Assembly (NCBI RefSeq): GCF_014646055.1
Contig: NZ_BMMS01000001.1
Location: 62,001-126,000 of the forward strand
Source: Wenjunlia tyrosinilytica
GTDB taxonomy: Bacteria; Actinomycetota; Actinomycetes; Streptomycetales; Streptomycetaceae
DNA: 64,000 bases
Reading direction: 5' to 3'
Position numbers and translations under genes: made by a program. This document shows positions 51,347 through 62,900 of this stretch, in pieces. Position 1 is the stretch's first letter; each line of letters starts with the position of its first letter. Below the pieces are notes generated by a model that did not search any database, was not told where the DNA came from, and saw nothing but the letters and a program-made list of their open reading frames with translations.

Positions 51347-52330
51347 GTGCTGCGGGTGCGATCGACATCCCCTTCACGGCTCCTGGTGGCGCTGGCGGTG
51401 TCGGCGGCCCTGACGGCGGCCGGCGGGTGCGTCACCGTGCACGGCGAGACCGCAATGGTGCCCTCCGTCGGCAAGGACGACGCGGCGCGGGTCCTGGCCT
51501 CCTTCACGGCCAGGACCAACCGCGCCAACCAGAAGCTCGACCTCGAGTTGAACAAGCGGAACGAGACCGGGGTGCTCGGCGCCATCGACGAGGCCACCTT
51601 GAAGGTCAAACGTGCCTCGCACCCCCAGGGCGACCCCGGTTACCGGCCGTTGGAGCTGTCCGGCGCGCGCTTCCTCATACCCGAGCAGCGCGGCTGGCCG
51701 AAGTGGTTCGTCGCCGACACCGCGAACAACCGGGACACCAACCGGTGGCTGATCTCATTCGTCCGAGCCGGGGCCGGGCAGCCGTGGAAGGCCACCTACC
51801 TGCTGGTGCTCGATCCGAAGGAGATGCCGAGGCTGAGGATCGGCAAGGACGGCTACGCCCGCGCGGTCCCGCCGAAGGACCCGGGTCTGGCCGTGTCCCC
51901 CGCCGACCTCGGCGCGGCCTTCGCCGGCTATCTGCGGACCGGCGGCCCCCGGGGGCGGTTCGCCGACGGCGCCCACACCTCGCGGCTGCGCAGAGAGCGC
52001 GACCGGACGGCGAAGACCCCGAAGTACGTGACGCAGTACGTGGACCAGCCGGTGTCCGGTCGGGAGTACCCGCCGATCGCGCTGCGCACGGCGGACGGTG
52101 GCGCCCTGGTGCTGTTCACCTCGCAGCACAGCTGGAAGGTCACCGCCGCCCGGGGCACCCGCCTTCCGGCGTCCGGCTCCTACACCAAGGTCCTGATGAC
52201 CGGTGCGCCGAAGCGGTCGGTGACCCGGGTGGGCATGGCCGAGCAGGCGGCGGTCGTGCCGAGGGCCGGAGCGGGTGAGGTGGAGATAGTGAACCGCATC
52301 ATCGGCATCGTTTCGGCGCACGGGGAATAG
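51347..52330 (+). CDS. Secreted lipoprotein of unknown function
   Basis: A 327-residue protein with a signal peptide and lipobox TAAGGC near residue 27. The mature part has WLISFVRAGAGQPWKATYLLV-type strands near 130-150 and TQYVDQPVSG near 235, a pattern seen in uncharacterised actinobacterial lipoproteins. It starts one base after the efeU stop (GTG), so it is cotranscribed with the iron operon, but no iron motif is seen. A T-rich terminator follows. Confidence 0.8.
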   Translation: MLRVRSTSPSRLLVALAVSAALTAAGGCVTVHGETAMVPSVGKDDAARVLASFTARTNRANQKLDLELNKRNETGVLGAIDEATLKVKRASHPQGDPGYRPLELSGARFLIPEQRGWPKWFVADTANNRDTNRWLISFVRAGAGQPWKATYLLVLDPKEMPRLRIGKDGYARAVPPKDPGLAVSPADLGAAFAGYLRTGGPRGRFADGAHTSRLRRERDRTAKTPKYVTQYVDQPVSGREYPPIALRTADGGALVLFTSQHSWKVTAARGTRLPASGSYTKVLMTGAPKRSVTRVGMAEQAAVVPRAGAGEVEIVNRIIGIVSAHGE

Positions 52331-52352
52331 CGCCGCGCGGGGGCGCTTTTTT
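52329..52352 (+). terminator. Intrinsic terminator after the efe operon
   Basis: agcgcc/ggcgct stem with a seven-base loop followed by TTTTT; it begins within the stop codon region of the lipoprotein gene. Confidence 0.8.
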
Positions 52353-52439
52353 GGGGACCTTCGCCCATGAACGGCCGCGAAGGGCCGCCAGGAAGCCACT
52401 CATTGCCGCGGCGAATTCATCCGATTTCCCTGACCGGGA

Positions 52440-52733
52440 TCAGGCGAAACCCTCGTCGGCCCCGGCCGGCAGGGGAACACAGGGGGCGGGCTCGTTCCCC
52501 AGCCCCCATGCGCCGGCGCGGCCCGCGATCACCACATAGGCGAGAAGGACCAGGAAGGCGGCCGTCATCACTATGGCGGCGGTACGGAAGGAGCGGCGCT
52601 CCTCGTCGTCCGGCCGGTTCGCCCCCACGGTGATGTGCAGGACGGGCCCGGTCGCACCGCTGACGGTGACGGCGGTACCGGGCGAGCCGTTCAACCGCTG
52701 CTTGGGAGTGGCGAACGAGTCCGTGTCGGTCAT
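52440..52733 (-). CDS. Small single-helix membrane protein
   Basis: A 97-residue protein: a polar N-terminus (about 50 residues including RPDDEERRSF), one helix (TAAIVMTAAFLVLLAYVVIAG) written here as TAAIVMTAAFLV and LLAYVVIAG, and a 25-residue tail with one Cys. Function unknown. It reads away from the chitinase-like gene across a 377-base gap. Confidence 0.7.
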   Translation of the reverse strand: MTDTDSFATPKQRLNGSPGTAVTVSGATGPVLHITVGANRPDDEERRSFRTAAIVMTAAFLVLLAYVVIAGRAGAWGLGNEPAPCVPLPAGADEGFA

Positions 52734-53110
52734 GGGTCTCCGTAGAGTCGTACGTGCCGCGGCGGGCAGGACGCCGTTGCCCATCAGCGAGAACCAACAC
52801 CCGGCGTCCTGCCCTGGCACCACCACACCAGCGGCTTCGCCGCTTGGCAAGCCATGAAAGCGAATTACCCCAGACTTTTCGGTACCCGCATGAATTATTT
52901 CGGTACCGACACCATGTCATTTCGGTGCGGCCGTACGGACCTTCGCCGACTATCGTGCCCAGGAATGCATGCCTGTTAACGGCTCCTCAGAATTTCCTTA
53001 GCCAATCCTTAAGAACGGCCGCGGTCTCTTCCACGGGCTCTACCGTGCTGGGGCACCAGTCGCTCACGAGCCATCACTTCGCTGATGGAGGAGACGAGGT
53101 AATTCTCCGT
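52734..53110. other. 377-bp divergent control region before the GH18 gene
   Basis: Contains three direct repeats of TTTCGGTR at 52877, 52898 and 52920, and AT-rich DNA near 52980-53020 with CCTTAG and CCTTAA hexamers that may belong to the GH18 promoter. No gene is supported. Confidence 0.6.
52877..52928. promoter_or_regulatory. Three helically phased direct repeats
   Basis: TTTCGGTAC, TTTCGGTAC and TTTCGGTGC start 21 and 22 bases apart, two helical turns, so they lie on the same DNA face. Candidate activator sites between the small membrane protein gene and the GH18 gene. Confidence 0.6.
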
Positions 53111-54163
53111 ATGAGCAATCACCGTCGTACCGTCAATCGCAGGGCCATCGCCGCCATCGGTGTCCTGGTCGGCGGCGCCCTCGCAGCGGGCGCGGCCGGG
53201 ATCCTCCCGGGTGTGGCACTGGCCCATCCCCCTTCTGCGCACAAGGCCTCCGTACCCAAGGCGGGCGCTCAGCGCGCCACCTTCGCGCCGTACGTCGACG
53301 CCTCGCTCAGCCCTCCTTTCGACCTGCCGTCGGAGTCGAAGGCCTCCAGGGTCAAGGAGTACACCCTGGGATTCGTCAACCGCGGCAGCGGCTGCGTCCC
53401 GCAGTGGTCCGGCACGTCCAGCCTCGACAACCCCGTGGCGGCGAAGATCGGCGCCCTGCGCAAGGCCGGGGGTGATGTGCGGGTGTCCTTCGGCGGCGCC
53501 GCGGGAGCGGAGCTGGCCACCGTGTGCTCCAACCCCACGAAGCTGGCCGCCGCCTACGCCAAGGTCGTGGACCGCTACAAGCTCACCAAGCTGGACTTCG
53601 ACATCGAGGGCTTCGCCCTGCACATGCCCGATGTCACCACTCGCCGCTCGCAGGCGCTGGCCAAGCTCCAGAAGGACCACCCCGGTCTCGACATCACCTT
53701 CACCCTGCCCGTTCTGCCCAACGGCCTGACCCCGGACGGCGTCAAGCTGCTCGCGGACGCCAAGGGCAACGGTGTCCGGGTCTCCGGCGTCAACATCATG
53801 GCGATGGACTACGGGCCCTCGTTCAAGGGCGACATGGGCGATCTGGCGATCAAGGCCGCCACCGCCACCCAGGGCCAGCTCAAGAGCACGCTGCGGCTGT
53901 CCGACGCGGCGGCGTGGAAGGCGCTCGTGGTCACCCCGATGATCGGCGTCAACGACGTCCAGGGCGAGACCTTCACGCTCCAGGACGCCCGGCAGTTGGT
54001 CACCTTCGCCAAGTCCAAGCATCTGCGGGGGCTTTCCATGTGGTCCACCACGCGGGACAAGCAGTGCCCGGGAGGCACCAAGGACCAGGCCGACCCCACG
54101 TGCAGCGGCATCGTCCAGAAGCCGCTGGCCTTCACGAAGGTTTTCGCCTCCTACCGGGGCTAG
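53111..54163 (+). CDS. Secreted GH18 chitinase-like protein
   Basis: A 350-residue secreted protein. RRAIAAIGVLVGG to VALAHP is a signal peptide cut near residue 40. The GH18 catalytic motif appears as KLDFDIEG near residue 163 with the Glu in place, VRVSFGG near 124 and IMAMDYG near 235 are the flanking barrel strands, and GLSMWSTTRD near 315 the last one. It is shorter than many chitinases and has no separate chitin-binding domain. GAGG precedes the ATG. Confidence 0.9.
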   Translation: MSNHRRTVNRRAIAAIGVLVGGALAAGAAGILPGVALAHPPSAHKASVPKAGAQRATFAPYVDASLSPPFDLPSESKASRVKEYTLGFVNRGSGCVPQWSGTSSLDNPVAAKIGALRKAGGDVRVSFGGAAGAELATVCSNPTKLAAAYAKVVDRYKLTKLDFDIEGFALHMPDVTTRRSQALAKLQKDHPGLDITFTLPVLPNGLTPDGVKLLADAKGNGVRVSGVNIMAMDYGPSFKGDMGDLAIKAATATQGQLKSTLRLSDAAAWKALVVTPMIGVNDVQGETFTLQDARQLVTFAKSKHLRGLSMWSTTRDKQCPGGTKDQADPTCSGIVQKPLAFTKVFASYRG

Positions 54164-54253
54164 AGCACGGCGGACACCGTCCGCACCGTCGATCACCACC
54201 TGGGCTGAAGCACGCCCCCACCCACAGTCATACAAGATGATTGGAAGTCTGCA

Positions 54254-55774
54254 ATGCCTGGAACAAGAGCGGCGCACAAGGACAAGACGGACAAGCACAA
54301 GCGCAAGCACCGCGTCCTGTTCGCCGCGATCGCCGCAACGGCCGGTCTCGCGGCCGGCGCGGTGGGCATCAGTACCGCGATGGGAGCCATCGCGCCCACG
54401 TCCCATACATCGCACACCTCGTCGTCGCGGCACTCCTCGACCGACCCCGACCCGGCCTCGAAACCGCTGCACAGGACGGCTCCCGCTCCACTGGCCTCGA
54501 CGCCCCACAGTGACAAGAACCGGGGCATGGTCTACGACGGCCTGATCACCGCGCCGAAGGGCGACCGGTGCGTCGGTGCCTTCCGCGTCGTCGACTCCCC
54601 GCTGTGCACCCATGGACCGGACGCCCCGCCCAAGGGCGTGGACATCCACAAGGACACTCCTCCGGCGGTGAAGGCCGACCCGGGAGCGCTGTCGCAGGAC
54701 GGACTGCCCACGGTCGATGTCAGCCGGGGCGGCACGAGGGCCGCGGGCTCCACCCCGGTCTCCGCCCCCGGCTCCACGGCGGCACCTTCGGCGGTGGCCT
54801 GCGACGGGGACGGCAAGCAGGGCAACCGGGTCCAGGTGCTGTATCTCCACGCACCCGGCCAGGACCGCTTCGCCCAGTACCTGCCCTCGTTCAGGAAGTG
54901 GGCGGCGGACGCCGACCTCATTTACAGCGAGAGCGCCAAGGAGACCGGAGGCACCCGCCACATACGGTTCGTCACCGAGCCCGGCTGCAAGGTCTCGGTG
55001 CTGAACGTCGAGATATCCGCCGACGCGCTGCGCGACTTCGGCGCGAGCAACCAGGCCCTGGGCGCCAAGGGCTTCAACCGCCACGACCGCAAGTACATGG
55101 TCTACGCGGACTCCCAGGTGTACTGCGGGATAGGCACCCTCAATGGGGACGAACGGCCGGGAGCCGACAATCAGAGCAACTTCGGTCCCTCGTACGGCCG
55201 CTCCGACTCCGGCTGCTGGAACGGCTCCGTCTCCGCTCACGAGCTCGGGCACAACCTCGGTGCGGTGAACAACAGTGCCCCGCACACCAGCAAGGGCGGC
55301 CACTGCGTGGACGAGTGGGACATCATGTGCTACTCGGACTCCCCGAACCACCCCCAGATGCAGATCCTCTGCCCCGAGCGCGGCCACGACCAGCGCCTGG
55401 ACTGCAACCACGACGACTACTACAACACCAGCCCCAAGCCGGGCAGTTACCTGACCACGCACTGGAACGTGGCCAACAACAAGTTCCTCATCGCGGGCAA
55501 GGGCCAGCCGGCCGACCCGAAGACCGGCCCCAAGGCCAAGGCATCCCGCATCACCACGAACGCCGCCCTGCTGAAGTGGCAGCCGGTCGACTCCGCGCGG
55601 AGTTACGACGTGCGGCTCAACGGGCGGAGCATCGGGAAGTTCACCTCGACCGCCGTGCTGGTCAAGGGCCTGAAGCCCGATACGAGCTACAAGGTCACCA
55701 TCGTCGTGCGCGACAGCGGCGGCCACGCCTCCAAGCCCGGCCCCGCCACCACCTTCCGCACCAAGAAGTCCTGA
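54254..55774 (+). CDS. Secreted zinc metalloprotease (metzincin-like) with fibronectin III domain
   Basis: A 506-residue protein. A basic start and helix (VLFAAIAATAGLAAGAVG) direct export; a Ser/Thr/Pro-rich propeptide region follows. The zinc site AHELGHNLGAVNN near residue 333 has HExxHxxG with Asn where metzincins have the third His; SAPH follows four residues later. WDIMCYSD near 360 is the Met-turn. Residues 415-506 form a fibronectin III domain (ALLKWQPVDSARSYDV). Several Cys pairs indicate disulfides. It follows the GH18 gene by 90 bases. Confidence 0.88.
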   Translation: MPGTRAAHKDKTDKHKRKHRVLFAAIAATAGLAAGAVGISTAMGAIAPTSHTSHTSSSRHSSTDPDPASKPLHRTAPAPLASTPHSDKNRGMVYDGLITAPKGDRCVGAFRVVDSPLCTHGPDAPPKGVDIHKDTPPAVKADPGALSQDGLPTVDVSRGGTRAAGSTPVSAPGSTAAPSAVACDGDGKQGNRVQVLYLHAPGQDRFAQYLPSFRKWAADADLIYSESAKETGGTRHIRFVTEPGCKVSVLNVEISADALRDFGASNQALGAKGFNRHDRKYMVYADSQVYCGIGTLNGDERPGADNQSNFGPSYGRSDSGCWNGSVSAHELGHNLGAVNNSAPHTSKGGHCVDEWDIMCYSDSPNHPQMQILCPERGHDQRLDCNHDDYYNTSPKPGSYLTTHWNVANNKFLIAGKGQPADPKTGPKAKASRITTNAALLKWQPVDSARSYDVRLNGRSIGKFTSTAVLVKGLKPDTSYKVTIVVRDSGGHASKPGPATTFRTKKS

Positions 55775-55780
55775 TGAGCC

Positions 55781-55809
55781 ACGACCCGGTCCCACCCCGG
55801 CCGGGTCGT
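55781..55809 (+). terminator. First hairpin after the metalloprotease gene
   Basis: acgacccgg and ccgggtcgt form a nine-base-pair stem with an 11-base loop, seven bases after the stop codon. Confidence 0.75.
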
Positions 55810-55848
55810 CTCCGGTGGCCCCGGCACACCCCTTAGGCGGGGCCACCA

Positions 55849-55896
55849 CCCCGGCGGTACGCGAGTCAGGCTCAACGCCGACCCGTACCGCCGGGG
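55849..55896 (+). terminator. Second hairpin after the metalloprotease gene
   Basis: ccccggcggtacg and cgtaccgccgggg form a perfect 13-bp stem with a 22-base loop, followed by ccttt. Confidence 0.75.
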
Positions 55897-55970
55897 CCTT
55901 TCCCCTCCCCCGTTCCCTTCCCTCCCCCCGTTCCGCTCTTCCCCGTTCCGCTCTTCCGCGAGGAGTCGCC

Positions 55971-56579
55971 ATGCGTGTCCACCCCGCCTCCGTCCCAGTG
56001 ACGGCACTGATGTCCGCGGTCGCCCTCCTGGGAGCGGTGGCACCGGCCGCCGCCCACGGCGGCACCATCGAGTTCCGGGTACACGGCCACGACGGGGACG
56101 GCGGCCATGTAAGAGCCGTCGCCACCTACGCGGACGACCAGGACCCGGTGACGGAGAAGGTCTCGGGGACACTGAGCGCGGTCTCCTCCGACGGGCGCAC
56201 GGCGGGGCCCTGGCGTCTGGTGGCCGTCCCCAGGAGCCCGGGGACGTACACCACCCGCGAGGAGCTGCCCAAGGGCGAGTGGCGGGTGACCGTGGAGAGC
56301 GGCTTTCCCGAAATCGGCTCCGGCAAGGGCAAGGTGAGGATCACCTCCGCGGCGGCGCCGGCCGACGGGAAGAAGGAGCCCGACGCCGCGCGATCACCTG
56401 CCGACGGCGGGACGGACACGGCGGACACCCGGGAGGAGAAGGCGCATCCGTCCGACCGGGCGAGCGGCGAGGCCGCATCGGCCGGAGGCAATCAGTGGAT
56501 CGGCCTGGCGGCGGGCATCGGAGGCGCCGTGGGCGCGCTGCTGGGCTGGCGCTGGCGCAGAAACCGCCGCGGGCGCTAG
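55971..56579 (+). CDS. Secreted, C-terminally anchored protein of unknown function
   Basis: A 202-residue protein with a signal peptide (ALMSAVALLGAVAPAAAHG), a mature domain of about 90 residues starting GTIEFRVHGHDGDGG, a charged linker and a C-terminal helix (WIGLAAGIGGAVGALLGW) followed by RWRRNRRGR. This CopC/YcnI-like layout suggests a cell-wall or metal-related role; no metal motif beyond the His-rich HGHDGDGGH is seen. GAGGAG precedes the ATG. Confidence 0.78.
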   Translation: MRVHPASVPVTALMSAVALLGAVAPAAAHGGTIEFRVHGHDGDGGHVRAVATYADDQDPVTEKVSGTLSAVSSDGRTAGPWRLVAVPRSPGTYTTREELPKGEWRVTVESGFPEIGSGKGKVRITSAAAPADGKKEPDAARSPADGGTDTADTREEKAHPSDRASGEAASAGGNQWIGLAAGIGGAVGALLGWRWRRNRRGR

Positions 56580-56644
56580 CCGCGCGGGCCGGGCCGCGGC
56601 ACCCCGCCGCTCCCACCCCGGCACTCGCCCCGCCCGGACCGCGC

Positions 56645-57367
56645 CTACCGCCCCAGCAGCCGCTCGCGCTCGTTGTCCCGCTCGCGCTCGAGCCGCTCCG
56701 CGTGCTCGGCCGCGGTGGCGCAGGTGTCGGTGAGGATCTCCAGCAGCGGGAGCGGGTCGGGCAGCGGGTGTTCGGGCCCGCGCAGCCAGCTCACCGTGCC
56801 CCCGGCCGGGTGCCGGGACGGCGGCAGCAGCACATAGCTCCCCCGGCAGTGCCAGCGCAGCCCCGGATGCTCCTCCAGCGTCTCCGGGTGGCAGTCCAGC
56901 TCGCACGGCCACCACTCGTCCTCGTCGGCAGGGGTGCCCCGGGTGGCGGTGAAGAACAGATAGCGGTCCGGGCCGCACAGGGCCACGGGACCGGCGTCGA
57001 GCCCCCGCTCCTCGAGCCTGCGCAGCGCGGCGGCACCGGCCTCGGCGGGGACGTCGAGCACGTCGTGGGAAGTGCCGGTGGCGGTGATGAAGTTGGCCTG
57101 GGGCTGGGTGCGCAGCCAGCGCCGTACCTGGTCCGGGTCGGTGGTGGCCTGGGTCTGCCAGGCGAACGAGACCGGGTGCATGCCCGGGGTGGGACAGCCG
57201 ACACGGTCACAGGAACAGCCGAATCCCGAGGGATGCGCCGCCGGGGCCACGGGGAAGGATGAAGCGGCGGCTCGCAGGAGCAGGTCCTCGCGGCTCGCCG
57301 CGTCGTCACCGCCGTCCGTCCGCGGCCGACGCCGCAACCACTCGGACATCCTGCTCCTGCGCTCCAT
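56645..57367 (-). CDS. Bifunctional DNA primase/polymerase-like protein
   Basis: A 240-residue protein with features of the primase-polymerase N-terminal family: FPVAPAAHPSGFGCSC near residue 40 with CDRVGCPTPGMHP (a Cys/His cluster), TATGTSHDVLDVPAEAG near 95 where the first acidic residues sit, YLFFTATRGTP and HCRGSYVLLPPSRHPAGG near 175. Homologues without a helicase domain are common in Streptomyces; their role is unknown. GAGAGGGG precedes the ATG. Confidence 0.82.
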   Translation of the reverse strand: MERRSRMSEWLRRRPRTDGGDDAASREDLLLRAAASSFPVAPAAHPSGFGCSCDRVGCPTPGMHPVSFAWQTQATTDPDQVRRWLRTQPQANFITATGTSHDVLDVPAEAGAAALRRLEERGLDAGPVALCGPDRYLFFTATRGTPADEDEWWPCELDCHPETLEEHPGLRWHCRGSYVLLPPSRHPAGGTVSWLRGPEHPLPDPLPLLEILTDTCATAAEHAERLERERDNERERLLGR

Positions 57368-57637
57368 CGAGCCCCTCTCCTGGCACGCGCCGTGGTCCAG
57401 TCCACAGTACGGAGCCGCGGCAGCGTACGAGAGGGAAACCACGGATGGTTTCCCCATCCTCCTCCTCCCGGCCACGGCTGTCACAACGGGGGTGCCGCCG
57501 ACGCGCCGCTCCGGGCTTTCGCCGCCTCCCCCTCGATTGCCCCGGACCGGTGTGGAGGACGCCGTGGCGGGGCACACATGAGGGGAGAACTTGCCGACCC
57601 CTTGTCGGCAAGCTGCCCCGGCGCACCGGAGGTACCC

Positions 57638-58291
57638 ATGGAGCCCACCCCGTTCTCCACGGCCATCCGTACCGCCTCGCAGGGCAGCCATGCCGCGACC
57701 AACCACTCCCCGTTCATGAGCCATCTGCTCGACGGGCGCCTCGGGCTCGACGCCTTCACCCGGATGACCGAGCAGCTGTGGTTCGTGTACGAGGCGCTGG
57801 AGGGCAGTGCGCAGCGGCTGGAGGACGATCCGGTGGCGGGCCCCTTCCTGAAACCGGAGCTCATGCGCGCCGCGGAGCTCGCCAAGGATCTGGCCCATCT
57901 GTCGGGCCCCGGATGGCGGCGCCGACTGGAGCCGCTGCCCGTCACCGCGGTCTACGCCGCGCGCATCCGCGAGGTCGCGGAGGAATGGCCCGCGGGGTAT
58001 GTCGCCCACCACTACACCCGCTATCTGGGTGACCTCTCCGGCGGGCAGATCATCCGTTCGATCGCCGAGCGCCGCTGGGGCCTGGACCACCGGGGCGACG
58101 GTGTGCGGTTCTACGTCTTCACGTCGATACCGAACCCGGCCGAGTTCAAGCGGGAGTACCGCGCCCTGCTGGACGGGCTGCCCGTGGACGAAGTGGAGAA
58201 GCAACGGGTGATCGAGGAGTGCCGCCGGGCGTTCGGCTTCAACCGCGGCATCCTGGAGGCGCTGGACGGGCAGTTCCCGCTCAGCGCGTGA
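57638..58291 (+). CDS. Heme oxygenase
   Basis: Opens heme to biliverdin, CO and iron in the cytosol. The 217-residue all-helical protein has the proximal-His region SQGSHAATNHSPFM near residue 17 and the family signature RYLGDLSGGQII near 128, with the distal glycine helix. FYVFTSIPNP follows. GGAGG is six bases before the ATG. Fits with the nearby iron-uptake operon, but I see no iron box in front of it. Confidence 0.95.
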   Translation: MEPTPFSTAIRTASQGSHAATNHSPFMSHLLDGRLGLDAFTRMTEQLWFVYEALEGSAQRLEDDPVAGPFLKPELMRAAELAKDLAHLSGPGWRRRLEPLPVTAVYAARIREVAEEWPAGYVAHHYTRYLGDLSGGQIIRSIAERRWGLDHRGDGVRFYVFTSIPNPAEFKREYRALLDGLPVDEVEKQRVIEECRRAFGFNRGILEALDGQFPLSA

Positions 58292-58309
58292 ACGAGGCGC
58301 TGGAGCACA

Positions 58310-58519
58310 ATGGACCGCATGGGCTCCCAGGAATCCTCTTCCGCGCCTCGGTGCTGCGGCGACGACCCCACCGAGGCCGACACCCCGGCCGAGGGCTCAC
58401 CCTCGGCGGCGGTGAAGGCTTGCGTCTGCGACCTGTGCGGCGAACCGACCGAGGACGGCGCCACCCTGTGTCCGGTCTGCCACTGGCAGCAGGCCCAGCG
58501 CTCCCAGTGCTCCGGCTGA
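58310..58519 (+). CDS. Small zinc-ribbon protein
   Basis: A 69-residue protein whose second half has CDLCGEP and CPVCHW, two CxxC knuckles spaced for a zinc ribbon, after an Ala/Glu/Pro-rich N-terminus with an extra CC pair. It starts 18 bases after the heme oxygenase stop, so the two may be cotranscribed. GGAG lies four bases before ATG 58310; ATG 58319 is possible. Function unknown. Confidence 0.65.
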   Translation: MDRMGSQESSSAPRCCGDDPTEADTPAEGSPSAAVKACVCDLCGEPTEDGATLCPVCHWQQAQRSQCSG

Positions 58520-58558
58520 CCGGAGCATTGGGCTGGACCCGAGCACGGGGCTGGACCG

Positions 58559-58577
58559 GCCGGTGCGCCCGCACCGG

Positions 58578-58578
<1 letters not shown>
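58559..58578. terminator. Bidirectional hairpin between the zinc-ribbon gene and asd
   Basis: gccggtgc-gccc-gcaccggc, an eight-base-pair stem with a tetraloop at the junction of two converging genes; it touches the asd stop codon. Confidence 0.7.
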
Positions 58579-59918
<1,340 letters not shown>

Positions 59919-62900
59919 TCAGGAGAGCAGCTCGAACTCCGCGAGGGAGGCCGGGCCGCCGGTCAGTTCCAGGCGGTAGTGGGTGTAGCGCCCGGGGTGG
60001 CCGATCCCGAAGACACGGGTCTGCTGGTTCCAGGAGAAGGACTGGTCGGACCGGGTGTCCAGCACCTTCCACTTCTCACCGTCGTCCGAGCCCTTGAGCA
60101 CCCAGCCCGACGGGGCCTTCGAGGCGTCCATGGAGGTGAGGGTGTACATGCGGGGTCGGGACTTGCCGTCCAGCTTCACCTGCGCCCACTCCACGGAGGT
60201 GGCCGTGGCCGAGGTGTTGTCCACCAGGGCCTTGGCGTCGCCCGCGCTGGAGGTGGTCTCGGTGTCCGCCGTGGTGACGTCGGCGAGCGGTGAGGGGACC
60301 TCGTCGCCCTTGGTGATCGAGGTGGGAGCGGAGTCCCGGCCGGTGCCCCAGTGGGAGGGCCGCGGTCCCATGGCGAACTCCAGCGTTCCGCCCCTGGCCA
60401 GCAGCGCGTGCGGCAGGGCCGTGGAGTTCCAGCGCCTGCCGTTGACCTCGAGCCCCTGGACGTAGACGTTGGACGCGCTGTTGCGCGCAGCCCTGACCAC
60501 CAGGTCCCGGCCGTTCTCCAGGTGCACGGTGGCCTTCCTGAACAGCGGCGAGCCGACGGCGTACTCGGGGCTGCCCATCACCAGCGGGTAGAAGCCGAGG
60601 GAGCTGAAGACGTACCACGCGGACATCTCGCCGTTGTCCTCGTCGCCCGCGTAGCCCTGGCCGATCTCGCTGCCCGCGTACAGGCGGGAGACGGCCTCCC
60701 GCACCAGCGCCTGCGTCTTCGAGGGCTGCCCGGCCGCGTCGTACATGTAGGGGATGTGGTGGGAGGGCTGGTTGCTGTGCCCGTACATCCCCATCCGCAC
60801 ATCGCGGGCCTCGGTCATCTCGTGGATGATGCCGCCGTAGGAGCCGGCGAAGTCCGGGGACGCGGTCTCGGGCGTGGAGAAGAAGGTGTCGAGCTTCTTG
60901 GCGAGCTTGTCCTTGCCGCCGTAGAGGTTGGCCAGGCCCCGGCCGTCCTGGGGCGCGGTGAACGCCATGTTCCAGCCGTTGGTCTCGGTGTAGTCGTAGC
61001 CCCACACCCGCGGGTCGTACTTGTCGGCCGGCAGGCGCCATTTGCCGGAGGCGTCCTTGCCCTGGAAGAAGCCGATCGACGGGTCGTAGAGGTTGACGTA
61101 GTTGCGGGCCCGGCCGAGGAAGTAGTCCCCTTCCTCCTTGTACTGCCGCTTGCCGGTGCGCTGGTACAGCTTCTTCGCCATCTGCGCGATGCCGAAGTCG
61201 TTGAGGTAGCCCTCCAGCGCCCAGGACATGCCCTCGCGGGTGCCGGTGCCGGTGTAGCCGAGGAAGACCGAGGTCTCCATGCCCTTGCGGCCGACGCCGG
61301 AGTTGGGCGGGGCGACGGTGGCGTTCTTCAGCGCCGCGCGGTACGCCGCCTCCGCGTCGAAGTCGACGCCCTTGAGGTAGGAGTCGGCGAAGGCCACGTC
61401 GGAGCTGGTGCCGGTCATGAGGTCGGCGTAGCCGGGTGAGGACCAGCGGGACATCCAGCCGCCGTCCTTGAACTGCTGGACGAATCCGTCGACCATCTCA
61501 CCGGCCCGCTTCGGGGTGAGGAAGGAGTAGGCGGGCCAGGTGGTGCGGTAGGTGTCCCAGAAGCCGTTGTTGACATAGACCTTGCCGTCGACGATCTTCG
61601 CGCCCGTACGGGTGGGGGTGTTCTCGCCGGTGGGGGCGGAGAACGGGCTGGCGTACCGGATGCCCTCGTCCGTCTTCTCGAAACCGGAGTTGGGGTAGAG
61701 GTAGAGGCGGTAGAGGTTGGAGTACAGGGTGGTCAGCTGGTCGCGGGTCGCCCCCTCGACCTCGATCCTGCCGAGGATGCCGTCCCAGGCGTCGCGGGCG
61801 CGGGCCTCGACCGAGGAGAACGACGCCGACTGCGGGATCTCCTGCTCGAGGTTGGCCTTGGCCTGGTCGGTGCCGATGAGGGAGGTCGCGATCCTCAGGT
61901 GAACGGTGCGGTCGGCGCCGGTCCTGAAGCGGAAGAAGCCGGTGACGTTGTCTCCCCCGCCGCCCTTGAGCTTGCCGCTGTCGGTCACCGGCGCGTCGAA
62001 GACGCCGTGGACGAACAGGCGCGTGGCCCCGGTGGACAGGCCGCTTTTCACATCGGAGTAGCCGGTGAACGTGCCGTGCTCGGCGTCGAGGGTCAGGCCG
62101 CCCTTGTCGTTGACGTTGTCGAAGATGACGCTCGCGTCGTCGCCGGGGAAGGTGAACCGCATCATGGCGGCATGGTCGGCGGGGGCGATCTCCGTCCTGA
62201 GCCCGTTCTCGAAGGTCACCCCGTAGTAGTGGGGCTTGGCCGTCTCGTTCTCGTGGCGGAACGGCAGGGCGCGGGCCTTGCGTGAGGCGTCGGGGGTGCC
62301 GGCGGCGGAGGAGGGCATGACCTGGAAGGTCTGCCGGTCGCCCATCCACGGGCTGGGCTCATGGCTGGCGGTGAACGCCTGGAGGGTCGGCAGGTTCTTG
62401 TCGTTGTTGGCCCGTGCGTAGTCGTAGAGCCAGCTGGTGGAGGCCGAGTTGGTCATCGGGCTCCAGAAGTTGAAGCCGTTCGGGACCGCCGTGGCCGGGA
62501 AGTTGTTGCCCCTGGAGAAGTTGCCGGTGGAGTTGGTGCCGCGGACAGTGGAGGCGTAGTCGGACAGGTGCGCCGACGGCTTCTCCTGCGGCGCCGGTCC
62601 GATGTCGATGTCGTCCACCCAGCCGCGGAATTTCGCCGGGCCCTTGGGCGCGTCGTAGGCGACCAGGACCCGGTCGACGGTCCGGCCCGCGGCGACGGCG
62701 CCGATCGCCGACTCCTTGTGGTTCCACTGGTTCACGTAGAGCGTCTTGGAGGCGCCCTGCCCCTGTGGTGACAGGCGTGCGCCCTGCTGGTCGACCGCGC
62801 GCAGATCACTGAGGTACGTGCCGTCGGTGAAGGCGAGGTCGAGCGAGGTGTACGTCGCCGGGTACTTCAGGTCCGTCTCGGGCATCTGAGGGAAGATCAT

